From: JBGPYM01 sp041493205
GTDB lineage: Bacteria > Bacteroidota > Ignavibacteria > UBA10030 > UBA6906
Length of the DNA: 28,136 nt
NCBI GenBank assembly: GCA_041493205.1
Contig: JBGPYM010000008.1
Location: forward strand, 1-28,136
Reading direction: 5' to 3'
Part shown: in pieces, positions 1 through 7,380 of the stretch
Numbering within the stretch: the first letter of the stretch is position 1
How the letters are laid out: each line of letters starts with the position of its first letter
Program-made: the position numbers and the translations under genes
The notes under the pieces: generated by a model
What the model was told of the DNA's origin: nothing
Database searches by the model: none
Seen by the model: only the letters and a program-made list of their open reading frames with translations

Positions 1-417
1 CGCCATGATCGCGGCGGCGGAATCGACGAACGCGCGGGCGGAGCCGGGAATCCTCTGGTGGAGCGCATTGAGCAGCGCGGGTGCGTCGTTTCCCGTCGTA
101 TCGAAGTGGAACCGAAACGCGCCGGCACTCAGGCTCGTCTGGAGGGCCGGCCGGGCATCGAGGAGCTGGATGGCCTGCGTCTCCCGGGCAGGGAGTTCGC
201 GCAGGTTGCGGTGCGCGAGACTGATGAGGGGGAGCCCGCATTTCACGGGCTGGCTGTCACTCACGGCAATGCCCGCGTACGCTGCGAGCGTGGTGATGCC
301 GGCGGCACGCATAGTACCGGCGGCACCGTACCCCTGCGCAAGGCCCTCGGCTGCAAAGGCCGCGACAACCAGACACGAGACAACGATCCTCATCGCAGAG
401 CAGCGGGTCACGGTCAT
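1..417 (-). CDS. Secreted metalloprotease-like protein, N-terminal part (runs off window)
   Basis: The reading frame is open from an ATG at 417 through to base 1 (139 codons, no stop), so only the N-terminus is present. It starts on an ATGA overlap with the stop of the FG-GAP gene, which implies translational coupling; a second ATG at 393 is possible. The N-terminus is a signal peptide: a hydrophobic stretch around IVVSCLVVAAFAA ending near GLAQG. It is followed by a 'KCGLPLI' segment and then 'FRFHFDTTGNDAP' and 'PGSARAFVDSAAAI'. That order resembles the start of exported MXAN_6640-type putative metalloproteases of Bacteroidota/Ignavibacteria, which I know from memory. The catalytic zinc motif, if any, would lie outside the window, so protease function is inferred only. 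It is the last visible gene of the operon behind the 5701-5729 promoter. Confidence 0.6.
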   Translation of the reverse strand, partial: MTVTRCSAMRIVVSCLVVAAFAAEGLAQGYGAAGTMRAAGITTLAAYAGIAVSDSQPVKCGLPLISLAHRNLRELPARETQAIQLLDARPALQTSLSAGAFRFHFDTTGNDAPALLNALHQRIPGSARAFVDSAAAIMA

Positions 418-2633
418 CGACGGAAGGGATTAAACATGATTGAAACGGTCCCCTCCGCCTGGTGTGAGAGCACGAGATCCTGAATGGACGGCGTCACGAG
501 CGGGGCAATCGCAATCGCACGGACACCCCGCGCGCTGCAGATGGGGACGCCCCGGTCGAACCGGCCGGATCCGCCATAGTAGGTTATCACTTCTTCCAGC
601 GCATCGTTGCGGACGGTGATGTCCGGCCGCCCGTCGGCGTCAACATCCGCGACGACGATGTCATCATCCTCCTCGATCCTCACGTCGCTGATCAATTCAA
701 GGGAGTCGCGGAAGGAGCCGTCTGCGTTCCGGTATGCGAGACCGAGCGCGTTGAGCGGCTTCCCGAAGACGATGATCAGATCCCGCCGCCCCGGAATGCT
801 CAGCGACGCGGGTATGAGTCCTCGCGTCGCGCTCACGGAATCGGGGAATGTCAGGATCTGCCTGATCGGCCCGAGCGAAAACGATCTGTCGGCGGGGGCT
901 TCGAACAGGGATGAAACCCTCGCCGCCTTGTCGGTGCTGATGTACGAAACCGTATAGGGCGATGCAGCGGCAATGTCAACAGTCACGGCCGCGAGGCGCT
1001 CGGGAAGGCTCGCCCGGAGGCTCCGTTCCAGAAACTGCCTCCCGCCGAGCTGCTCGAAGAGAGAGAGGGTAACGGGTGCATCCCCACGGGGAGGGTACCG
1101 GACCAGGACCCGGAGGGAGAGCGAGTCGTTCCACGCCCGCATGGTGTAGGGGCGGGGGCCGGTAGGAATCGAAAACGATACTGCTCCGGACGGGTCGCTC
1201 TCCCAGGTCACGACGCCGATCTGTTCCGATGCCGGGTGGGAACTGACGAGGGTGCGGCTCCCCGATGCGCCGGACTCGCCGGCGATCACGTGCACCGGCT
1301 GCTCGGCCACCATGACAGCGTGCTCGCCCCGGAATTTGCCCTTCCCGCCGTTGAGCAGCAAGGAGATCGATGAAGATCCTGAGTTCGACACAGCGATGTC
1401 CGGGAGTCCGTCGCCGTTGAAGTCCCGGATGGCGAGTCCGTGCGGCCTCGCCCCGACGGCGTACACCGGCGGCCAGACTGTTTTATCGCCGCGCATGGCA
1501 TTGCCGATAATGACGAGCCGCTGGGTGTTCCGTTCGGCTGCGGCGAAATCGAGTTTCCGGTCTCCGTCCAGGTCACTGGTCCCCCACCCCGCGCAGGAAG
1601 CGCCCGGGCCGAGCAGCGTCGGAGGAAGGAAACCGAACTGGTCCGCACCAAGGGAAACCACCGTTCCACGTTCGGTGGGGACGATCAGGTCGGGAAACGC
1701 ATCACCGTTCACCAGAGCGAATGAGACGCCCGAGGGCTTCCCCGGCAGGGTCACCTGGTCATCGATACGGAACTCGCCGTCCGGGGCGCCTCGCAGCAGG
1801 ACGAGCTTGTTGTCCGCCGGTATCGTCACCGCGACGCCAAGCCATCGCTTTCTCGGCAGCCAGAATGTGGAAAGTGCATCGGGCTCGCCGGGAAGGCTTA
1901 CCGTGAGCTGTTCGGAAAAGACCATGCGGCTGATGCCGTAAAAGATCGTAAGCTGATTCGAAAGCCAGTTACAGAGAATCGCGTCGTTGATCCCGTCGCC
2001 ATTGATATCGATGATTTTCAGATCGCTGACGGAAATCTCCGTGAACAGATCAGGCCCCGGTTCAAACCCGCCAGCCTTCGTTCCGAGCAGTGTGGAAATT
2101 CCGGCAGTTCCCTTGCCATACATGAGGAGGTCGGGGATGCCGTCGTTGTTGATGTCGGCCGTCGCGACATGCTGGGCTTTGATCGGCAGCGTCAGCATCT
2201 TCTCCCGGTAGCTCTTCCCCGCGCGCGTCATGACGGAGACGCCGGCGCCGTCGGCCGTGAGCGCGATGAACTCGGGCTCGCCGTCGCCGTTCATGTCGGC
2301 TGCGATGAGCCCGGCGAGCGGCGCCGCAAGCCGTGTTTCACCGGTCTGCACAATCACCCCCGAATCGTTCAGCGCAAAGAGATGGAGGGCGGGAGGAGAC
2401 TGCGCGAGAATCGCGATTTCTGCGCGCGGCTGGGAAGCGACGCTCCGGAAGGCGAGGCCGGCGGGAGCAAATCCGAGCGAACGCTCGGCGACTGGGCCGA
2501 ACGTCGGGGAGAGGCGCTGGCTGTACGCCGCAGGCATCCACAACATATTGAAGGTGAACAGACTCAGGATGAAACGCCGCGGCGGAGGGCGCCGGATGCC
2601 GGGAAGTGAAAGCAGGTGTGGAAGGCAGTGCAC
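414..2633 (-). CDS. Exported FG-GAP/VCBS-repeat protein
   Basis: Large extracytoplasmic protein of about 739 residues. It carries repeated FG-GAP/VCBS calcium-loop signatures such as DMNGDGEPEF, DINNDGIPDL, DINGDGIND, DLDGDRKLDF, DFNGDGLPDI and DVDADGRPDI, lying roughly at residues 112, 158, 207, 351, 402 and 662. Such repeats usually form integrin-alpha-like beta-propeller blades that bind Ca2+ and often mediate adhesion or carbohydrate contact; the ligand is unknown. A signal peptide is visible (hydrophobic FILSLFTFNMLWMPAAYSQ). I prefer the GTG start at 2633, preceded by GGAGG 12 nt upstream, because the longer frame from 2717 runs back into the thioesterase gene and gives a non-signal-like N-terminus. 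No C-terminal T9SS sorting domain is evident; the protein ends VSIMFNPFRR. Confidence 0.85.
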   Translation of the reverse strand: MHCLPHLLSLPGIRRPPPRRFILSLFTFNMLWMPAAYSQRLSPTFGPVAERSLGFAPAGLAFRSVASQPRAEIAILAQSPPALHLFALNDSGVIVQTGETRLAAPLAGLIAADMNGDGEPEFIALTADGAGVSVMTRAGKSYREKMLTLPIKAQHVATADINNDGIPDLLMYGKGTAGISTLLGTKAGGFEPGPDLFTEISVSDLKIIDINGDGINDAILCNWLSNQLTIFYGISRMVFSEQLTVSLPGEPDALSTFWLPRKRWLGVAVTIPADNKLVLLRGAPDGEFRIDDQVTLPGKPSGVSFALVNGDAFPDLIVPTERGTVVSLGADQFGFLPPTLLGPGASCAGWGTSDLDGDRKLDFAAAERNTQRLVIIGNAMRGDKTVWPPVYAVGARPHGLAIRDFNGDGLPDIAVSNSGSSSISLLLNGGKGKFRGEHAVMVAEQPVHVIAGESGASGSRTLVSSHPASEQIGVVTWESDPSGAVSFSIPTGPRPYTMRAWNDSLSLRVLVRYPPRGDAPVTLSLFEQLGGRQFLERSLRASLPERLAAVTVDIAAASPYTVSYISTDKAARVSSLFEAPADRSFSLGPIRQILTFPDSVSATRGLIPASLSIPGRRDLIIVFGKPLNALGLAYRNADGSFRDSLELISDVRIEEDDDIVVADVDADGRPDITVRNDALEEVITYYGGSGRFDRGVPICSARGVRAIAIAPLVTPSIQDLVLSHQAEGTVSIMFNPFRR

Positions 2634-2649
2634 CTTCGGGATGAACCTC

Positions 2650-3117
2650 CTACGGCCGTCTGTTCCGGAGTCGGAGCTCGCGCCGTGCGAGCGCCTCTTC
2701 GTACCGGCGTTTTTCATCTTCCGTCACCGGAACGACCGGTGGAACGGGGACGGGAGACCCCGCTGAATCGATGGCCACAAACGTCAGGTACGCATTATTG
2801 GCGCGCCGGGATTCCCGGCCGGACCGCGATTCCGCCGTCACGATGACGCCGATTTCCATGGATGTCCGGAATGCGCGGTTCACAGACGCCTGCAATGTCA
2901 CAACGTCACCGAGCTTGATCGGGTGATGAAAATTCAGTTCGTCAACCGACGCAGTCACGCAGACACGGTCCGAGTGACGCTGCGCGGCGATCGCGGCCGC
3001 GATGTCGATCCAGTGCATCAACGTGCCGCCGAGGAGATTGCCCAGCTGGTTCGTATCGTTCGGCAGAACGAGGTTCGTGGTGATGACCTGGGATGCGGCG
3101 ACCGGTTTCGGCCCCAT
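2650..3117 (-). CDS. Hotdog-fold acyl-CoA thioesterase
   Basis: A 155-residue single hotdog-domain protein of the YciA/BACH-type acyl-CoA hydrolase family, expected to hydrolyse acyl-CoA to free acid and CoA in the cytoplasm. The family core is clear: 'NQLGNLLGGTLMHWID' with the catalytic-site Asn and Asp, then 'AAAIAAQRHS', 'VTASVDELNFHHPIKLGD' and the strand 'SMEIGVIVTAE'. Length fits a one-domain member. The start codon overlaps the bamD stop by one base (TAATG), and the FG-GAP gene starts 16 nt after its stop, so it sits inside the envelope operon. Chain-length specificity cannot be read from the sequence. It may take part in lipid turnover, but nothing here proves it. Confidence 0.9.
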   Translation of the reverse strand: MGPKPVAASQVITTNLVLPNDTNQLGNLLGGTLMHWIDIAAAIAAQRHSDRVCVTASVDELNFHHPIKLGDVVTLQASVNRAFRTSMEIGVIVTAESRSGRESRRANNAYLTFVAIDSAGSPVPVPPVVPVTEDEKRRYEEALARRELRLRNRRP

Positions 3118-3947
3118 TAACGCTCCGCCGCCGCGGATCTGTCGGAGGTCAACGGCGTCGCACCCACCCCCGGGGTGACTTTGATCCCTTTGGATTCCTT
3201 TTCGAGCCGGAGCTTCAGTTCGTCCGCCCTTCCACGAAGGACGCTGTTCGGGTACCGCGCAAGAAACCGCTCGAGCTCCGACGCCGCCTCCGCGTAACGC
3301 TTCCGTCCGATCAGCACCTCCACCTTGTCGAGATAGGCCAGCGGGGCGTAGTCCGTATCATGAAACCGTTCGATCAGGTCGTCATAGTACTTGATCGCCG
3401 CTTTCGAGTGCTCCAGGGTGACGTATTGCCGGGCCGCGTCGTACAGCTTTTTCGCAAGCTTGTTGTTGAGCTCCTTGATTTTCGCGTCGGCGTCCGCGGC
3501 GAGCGGATTGGAGGGATAGTACTCGATGAACGACTGGAACTCGTCGATCGCCTTCGCCGTGTACTGCTGGTCGAGCGAGGGGCGGGGCGACAGATTGTAG
3601 TAGGAGAGCGCAAGCTTGTACTGCGCCTCCGGGATTCGTGTGCTTGCGGGATACGAGCGTTTGAGCACGCCGTATTCGAAGGCGGAGAGGAGGTACTCCC
3701 CTCTCATGAACCTGCACTCGCCAAGATAATACTGCGCGTCCGCTGCGAACTTGCTCCCCTGGAACTGAAGCGTAACGACCGTGAATTCGTTGATCGCGTC
3801 GAAATAGTCCGCCTTTTCGAAGAGCGCCTTCGCCTTCGCGAACCGGTCCTCCACCGACAGGGTGGTCACCTGTTCGCTGGAGCCGCACCCCTGAAACGTG
3901 AACAACACTCCCGCCAGAGCGGCGGCTGCTACAAGCGTCTTTACCAT
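3117..3947 (-). CDS. bamD: Outer-membrane assembly lipoprotein BamD
   Basis: 276-residue lipoprotein with a signal peptide ending in lipobox FQGC (Cys21), followed by a TPR array. Segments such as 'YFDAINEFTVVTLQFQGSKFAADAQYYLGECRF', read as helix pairs, and the phrase 'FIEYYPSNPLAADADAKI' match the BamD/YfiO family. BamD is the essential lipoprotein partner of BamA and works on the periplasmic face of the outer membrane in beta-barrel insertion. Length is close to the family norm (about 245-290). Its start overlaps the stop of the CapA-like gene by 7 nt, and its stop overlaps the thioesterase start by one base. The C-terminal tail after the last TPR is Lys/Glu-rich and then Ala-rich, probably disordered. 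Confidence 0.9.
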   Translation of the reverse strand: MVKTLVAAAALAGVLFTFQGCGSSEQVTTLSVEDRFAKAKALFEKADYFDAINEFTVVTLQFQGSKFAADAQYYLGECRFMRGEYLLSAFEYGVLKRSYPASTRIPEAQYKLALSYYNLSPRPSLDQQYTAKAIDEFQSFIEYYPSNPLAADADAKIKELNNKLAKKLYDAARQYVTLEHSKAAIKYYDDLIERFHDTDYAPLAYLDKVEVLIGRKRYAEAASELERFLARYPNSVLRGRADELKLRLEKESKGIKVTPGVGATPLTSDRSAAAER

Positions 3948-5020
3948 GCAAGTTTCTCCGAAGCTTCGACCGTTGACAGCAGGCGGATGCGGCCCAGCAC
4001 GCGTGCCGCATCTTCCCCGCCGGACAGGAATGCGGGTTGAAAATCAGCCCGCAACGGGAGGCAGCGCACCGCCTCCATGCGCGTCCCGGCAGTATCTTTC
4101 ACAATGACCGCGGAGAGCGCGAACCCGAACCGCGTCCAGTACCGGTCGGGTTGCCTGAAGACAAAATTGCCGAGCGAATGGGCAGCGAGCCTTCCCCCGA
4201 CGGCATCCAGTCCGTAGGGAACGTGCGGGTGATGCCCGATGAACAGGTCCACGCCCCCCCGCAGGACATCCCGCACGAATCCGCGCGTTCTCCTCGTCGC
4301 ACGGCCGGCATACTCATCGCCCCCGTGATAACTCAGGATCACGGCATCCACGCTGTCCCGTACCGCCCGGACAGCCGGCAGCAGCGCGGCGGTATCGGCG
4401 CTTGCCACGAAATTCTTCCACCCTTCGCCGGTCGCGTTCATGATGTCCGTGACTGCGAAGACCGCAATGCGGACCCCGCGAACTCTGATGATCGCAGGAC
4501 GGTAGAGGTCACCCTTTCCCGTTCCCGCATGCGCAACGCCGGCGCTGTCGAGATACGCCACCGTCTGTGCGAGAGCTGACACGCCGAAGTCGAGCGCGTG
4601 ATTGTTCGCCGTCGCGACCACGGTGATTCCCGCGCGGTGGAGAGCCTGCGCCGCGGCAGGAGGAGCCGTAAAGACTATGTTGTTCCGCGGATGCTCGGTT
4701 CGCCCGTTCTGGTCGGAGATGTTCGATTCAAGGTTCGCGAACACCACGTCGTATGACCTGAGCGTATCGACGACAGCCGCGAACGGGAAGAGGGTGTCTC
4801 CCTGCAAAATCCGCTGCCCCACACCCCGTCCGAGGTTGATGTCGCCCAGAGCAAGAAACGATACACGCCATTCCGTCTGCACCGGGGGGAGCGCACGTAC
4901 CCCCCACTTTTGATCCTGACCCTGCACCTGCCCTGCATGCCGCAGGACCACTGCAAACAGGGCGGCAGCGCCGACGATCCCCGCAACCTGCAGCCACTCT
5001 CCCCAACGCCCGGACCTCAC
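3941..5020 (-). CDS. CapA/PgsA-like metallophosphoesterase-fold protein
   Basis: About 359 residues with one N-terminal membrane/signal segment (VAGIVGAAALFAVVL) and a CapA-type domain. The diagnostic motifs appear in order: GDINLGRG (59-66), NLESN (96-100), NNHALDFG (139-146), HGGDEY (232-237), GHHPHV (262-267) and SLGNFVF. These build a calcineurin-like metal site. Named members act in poly-gamma-glutamate capsule synthesis, but many homologues have no known role, so function is unassigned. I chose the GTG at 5020 because GGAG lies 9 nt upstream; the longer alternative is a TTG at 5029 abutting that GGAG and overlapping the previous stop. It lies between an unknown membrane-anchored protein and bamD. 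No other capsule genes (pgsB/C) are in the window, which argues against a dedicated polyglutamate operon. Confidence 0.85.
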   Translation of the reverse strand: MRSGRWGEWLQVAGIVGAAALFAVVLRHAGQVQGQDQKWGVRALPPVQTEWRVSFLALGDINLGRGVGQRILQGDTLFPFAAVVDTLRSYDVVFANLESNISDQNGRTEHPRNNIVFTAPPAAAQALHRAGITVVATANNHALDFGVSALAQTVAYLDSAGVAHAGTGKGDLYRPAIIRVRGVRIAVFAVTDIMNATGEGWKNFVASADTAALLPAVRAVRDSVDAVILSYHGGDEYAGRATRRTRGFVRDVLRGGVDLFIGHHPHVPYGLDAVGGRLAAHSLGNFVFRQPDRYWTRFGFALSAVIVKDTAGTRMEAVRCLPLRADFQPAFLSGGEDAARVLGRIRLLSTVEASEKLAW

Positions 5021-5025
5021 CTGCG

Positions 5026-5658
5026 TCAACTCCGGACCGTGAAGAGGAGATAAATCGCGACAGCCACGGACCCGATGACAATCAAAGGTTCAGCCCAGCC
5101 CGATAAAAATCCTTCTGCCGGCACTGTCCCCCGCGTTGCAGGAACCCACGAGGTCTCGAGTGATTCTATCATGGAGAGCTCGACGGTGTCTGCATGCTCA
5201 GCGCTTTTTTCTTCGGCGCTGAGGACGACACCGGTGGCCCTGTCTGCCACGCGGACCTGCGCTCCGAGCCGCACCGTCCGGTCGACCACGCGCGACGCAA
5301 AGAAACCGGGACGACGCACGTTTTCATACTTCACGTTCATCGCGAGCGCACCAAATTCCACCAGAAAGCGCGCCGAATCCGAGATCACGACTCCCCATCC
5401 CCGGTTGCGGAATGCCTTTGCGACCGGCTCTTCCAGAATCCACCGCACCTCGCCGGGCGACACGCTGATCCGCACTGACGCGGTGTCGACGGCCGGAAGG
5501 GCCCGTGCCACCGAATCCGCTATCACCCCCGCAAGTGCCTGATACAGCTTCAGGTTGGGGAGCACGGCTGATGCAGGATCCTGTGCAGCAGCCGTGAACG
5601 GAACCGCAAGCCCGACGAGAATGATCGTGCCGGGGAAGAATTTCTTCAGCAGATGCAC
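5026..5658 (-). CDS. Exported, C-terminally anchored protein of unknown function
   Basis: 210 residues; I do not recognise the family with certainty. It has a signal peptide (KKFFPGTIILVGLAVPFTAAAQ) and a soluble alpha/beta domain. A single hydrophobic segment (EPLIVIGSVAVAIYLLF) sits almost at the C-terminus, so the bulk should be periplasmic and tethered to the inner membrane by its tail. The middle ('ALAGVIADSVARAL', 'RGWGVVISDSARFLVEF', 'RLGAQVRVADRATGVVLSAEE') faintly recalls FlgO/CsgG-like domains, which is only an impression. The start is a GTG with GGAG a few bases upstream. It is the first gene after the promoter at 5701-5729 and is followed almost at once by the CapA-like gene and bamD, suggesting an envelope role. 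Confidence 0.8.
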   Translation of the reverse strand: MHLLKKFFPGTIILVGLAVPFTAAAQDPASAVLPNLKLYQALAGVIADSVARALPAVDTASVRISVSPGEVRWILEEPVAKAFRNRGWGVVISDSARFLVEFGALAMNVKYENVRRPGFFASRVVDRTVRLGAQVRVADRATGVVLSAEEKSAEHADTVELSMIESLETSWVPATRGTVPAEGFLSGWAEPLIVIGSVAVAIYLLFTVRS

Positions 5659-5700
5659 GGCGCTCCGCGGTCCGGTGGGTGCAACTCGTGATTATTCCAT

Positions 5701-5729
5701 AACCTACGAACAAATGGGGTGATATTCAA
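5701..5729 (-). promoter_or_regulatory. Sigma70-like promoter of the bamD-containing operon
   Basis: On the minus strand TTGAAT (5724-5729) is followed after exactly 17 bases by TAGGTT (5701-5706). Transcription would start near 5694, about 36 nt before the GTG at 5658. It is the only good promoter-like pair in the 110-nt gap between this operon and the upstream small gene. Confidence 0.5.
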
Positions 5730-5768
5730 GGCGGGAAACGGCGGCAGACCGGGGAGTACAGCGATGAA

Positions 5769-6098
5769 TCAGTTGGTTTCAACCACGATGCGGCGATACC
5801 TCCTGCCGTTGAACAGGTACGTGATGCGGCGGATATTGGCGAGAGAATAGGAGAGGCTTCGCTTGTCTCCCGAGAGGTTCCGTCGCACGACGATCCCCTG
5901 CTCGCTGACCGATTCGAGGACTGCCACGAAGCGCATCATGGAATCCGCTTCGTCGCTCTGTCCCAGATCGGACGAGCCGTCGAGAAGCAGGATTTCCTTG
6001 CCGACGTACTGGTGGAGGAACTCCTGGAAGGTTGAGGGAAGCGGGTTTGTTTGCGCGAGGAGGCGCGGGGGCGCCCCCGCCAGAAGGATGAGTGCCAT
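5769..6098 (-). CDS. Small exported protein of unknown function
   Basis: From the ATG at 6098 this is 109 residues: a signal peptide (MALILLAGAPPRLLAQ) followed by a short globular domain with 'FLHQYVGKEILLLDGS', 'MMRFVAVLESVSEQGIVVRRN' and 'ANIRRITYLFNGRRYRRIVVE'. The alternation of strands and the length suggest a small all-beta domain; no family is recognised. The frame stays open to an ATG at 6266, but that longer form overlaps the DUF3098-like gene by 74 nt and adds a non-signal-like, Arg/Pro-rich leader, so I reject it. A TTG just upstream (about 6107) would give a slightly longer signal peptide. The start is the weakest part of this call. Confidence 0.6.
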   Translation of the reverse strand: MALILLAGAPPRLLAQTNPLPSTFQEFLHQYVGKEILLLDGSSDLGQSDEADSMMRFVAVLESVSEQGIVVRRNLSGDKRSLSYSLANIRRITYLFNGRRYRRIVVETN

Positions 6099-6192
6099 GG
6101 CGGCAGGCAAGAGCAGGCGGAGCGGAGAGGCTGTGACGTCAAGCCGTTCCGTCCGCGGGGTGCGATGCTCTGGAGAGAACGGGCGTGCGTGG

Positions 6193-6483
6193 CTAGTGCT
6201 GCCGCGCGGCCTCAGTCGAGTCTGAAGTATCACGCTGAAACATCGACTTGCGATACAGGATACCAAATGGAATTATGATGCAATAGCCGATCACAAGAAG
6301 CACCGGGGCCGCCACGAGCGGGAGAAACCCCTCCACGGAACCTGACCACATCGCCAGGTATCCCGCGATGATGACCAGTATTCCGATTCCCAGGATGCGG
6401 TAATTCTCCTTTGCCAGGGGCAGGTGCTCGTTATGAAACGACTTGTGTTTTAGTTCTTTTCTGGTGCGTAATGGCTTTGCCAC
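6193..6483 (-). CDS. DUF3098-like small membrane protein
   Basis: 96 residues with two transmembrane helices (ILGIGILVIIAGYLAMWSG and FLPLVAAPVLLVIGYCIIIPFGI), a basic N-terminus and a polar C-terminus. The pattern 'ENYRILGIGILVIIAGYLAM' followed by a second helix ending in 'GYCIIIPFGILYR' resembles the DUF3098 family common in Bacteroidota, whose function is unknown. The start is a GTG preceded by GGAG with a 6-nt gap. It lies 34 nt downstream of an intrinsic terminator and a structured leader, so its expression could be set by attenuation at that site. Confidence 0.75.
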   Translation of the reverse strand: MAKPLRTRKELKHKSFHNEHLPLAKENYRILGIGILVIIAGYLAMWSGSVEGFLPLVAAPVLLVIGYCIIIPFGILYRKSMFQRDTSDSTEAARQH

Positions 6484-6517
6484 AATGTGCTCCGTTTCTC
6501 AGGTATTTTGCGCTGTG

Positions 6518-6550
6518 AAAAAAAAACCCAGCGTTGGGGGGAACGCCGGG
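6518..6550 (-). terminator. Intrinsic (Rho-independent) terminator
   Basis: Read on the minus strand: stem CCCGGCGTT, loop of six C, stem AACGCTGGG (nine pairs, one G-T wobble), then nine T at 6518-6526. It lies about 95 nt beyond the lolD stop, so it should end the aspS-to-lolD transcript and also any RNA starting at the promoter at 6605-6633. Confidence 0.9.
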
Positions 6551-6600
6551 CTTGACCATGTTCATACAACAGTCAGGGGAGAAACTGTCGTAAAGGTCAA
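6518..6600 (-). ncRNA. Candidate small structured RNA or attenuator leader (about 80 nt)
   Basis: Between a promoter-like pair and the terminator, the minus strand folds as nested helices. An outer stem pairs TTGACC (6595-6600) with GGTCAA (6552-6557). An inner 8-bp stem pairs ACGACAGT (6584-6591) with ACTGTTGT (6566-6573) around a 10-nt loop. The terminator hairpin and T-tract follow at once. The predicted transcription start (about 6600) falls on the first base of the outer stem, as expected for a discrete RNA. It fits no riboswitch or small-RNA class I know. It could instead be the leader of the DUF3098-like gene. No expression evidence is available. Confidence 0.4.
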
Positions 6601-6604
6601 TGCC

Positions 6605-6633
6605 TAATTTATACAATTCCCGGAAATTGTCAA
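6605..6633 (-). promoter_or_regulatory. Putative promoter with embedded 18-bp near-palindrome
   Basis: On the minus strand TTGACA (6628-6633) is followed by TATAAATTA (6605-6613). Spacing is 14 nt to TATAAA or 16 nt to TAAATT, slightly short of ideal. An 18-bp near-palindrome (6613-6630, 16 of 18 positions symmetric, ACAATT...AATTGT) overlaps the -35 and the spacer, where a repressor would be expected to bind. It could alternatively form a hairpin in the 3' end of the lolD message. Confidence 0.4.
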
Positions 6634-6645
6634 GAGATTTTTTTG

Positions 6646-7377
6646 TTATCCGCCTCCCTGACCCCCTTCCCGCGCATGAACGCTCCCCCGGATGACGCCG
6701 TCGGCAATGTGCACGATCCGGTCGGCCTGGCGGGCCAGCGCTTCGTTATGTGTAACAACGATAAAGGTTTGCCCCCTGTTTCGGCTCAGGTTCCATATCA
6801 AATTATGGAGGTTGCGGGCATTTTCACTGTCCAGGTTGCCCGAAGGCTCATCGGCCAGCACCACCCGGGGTGAATTCATGAGCGCCCGTGCCACTGCCAC
6901 CCGCTGCTGCTCACCCCCCGACAATTTGGGTGGTTTCTGGTCTTTTTGAGGTTCGAGCCCGACCTCCCTGAGAAGGTCCATCGCCAGCCCCCGGACCTCG
7001 GCAATGGTCTTGCCGGCAATAAGCGCCGGCATGGCAACATTTTCAAGCGCGGTGAACTCCGGCAGCAAATGGTGGAACTGGAACACAAACCCGATCCGCT
7101 GATTCCTGAACCGGGCCAGGTCTTCCTCCCCCATCGAGAACACGTCCTCCCCGTCATACGACACCGATCCGGAGGTGGGTTTTTCAAGCGTCCCGATGAT
7201 ATGGAGGAGCGTGCTTTTTCCCGCTCCGGATGCCCCGACCACCGCGATGATTTCTCCCTTGCGGACGTCCAAACTGATGCCGCGGAGGACCACGAGCTTG
7301 CCGTCCCGTTCCTCCCCCGAAGGAAAGGTCTTCGTGATCTTCTCGAGCCGGAGTATCGATTCCTCACGGGACGTCAT
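6646..7377 (-). CDS. lolD: Lipoprotein-releasing ABC transporter ATPase LolD
   Basis: 243-residue ABC ATPase with Walker A GASGAGKST (48-56), Q-loop Gln100, signature LSGGEQ (152-157), Walker B VVLADE (172-177), the LolD/MacB-type 'DEPSGNLD' and switch His210. 'FVFQFHHLLPEFTALENV' after the Q-loop is typical of LolD. It should power release of mature lipoproteins from the inner membrane to the LolA carrier. Its start lies 3 nt after the stop of the second LolC/E permease, completing a LolC-LolE-LolD set. The C-terminus ends in a Gly-rich tail. A MacB-like exporter ATPase is the alternative, but the two 4-TM permeases favour Lol. Confidence 0.92.
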   Translation of the reverse strand: MTSREESILRLEKITKTFPSGEERDGKLVVLRGISLDVRKGEIIAVVGASGAGKSTLLHIIGTLEKPTSGSVSYDGEDVFSMGEEDLARFRNQRIGFVFQFHHLLPEFTALENVAMPALIAGKTIAEVRGLAMDLLREVGLEPQKDQKPPKLSGGEQQRVAVARALMNSPRVVLADEPSGNLDSENARNLHNLIWNLSRNRGQTFIVVTHNEALARQADRIVHIADGVIRGSVHAREGGQGGG

Positions 7378-7380
7378 GGA

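Noticed and set aside
6431..6616. Possible 61-residue gene on the minus strand across the terminator
   Set aside because: It runs through the terminator hairpin and its T-tract and into the start of the DUF3098-like gene in another frame; the RNA structure explains the region better.
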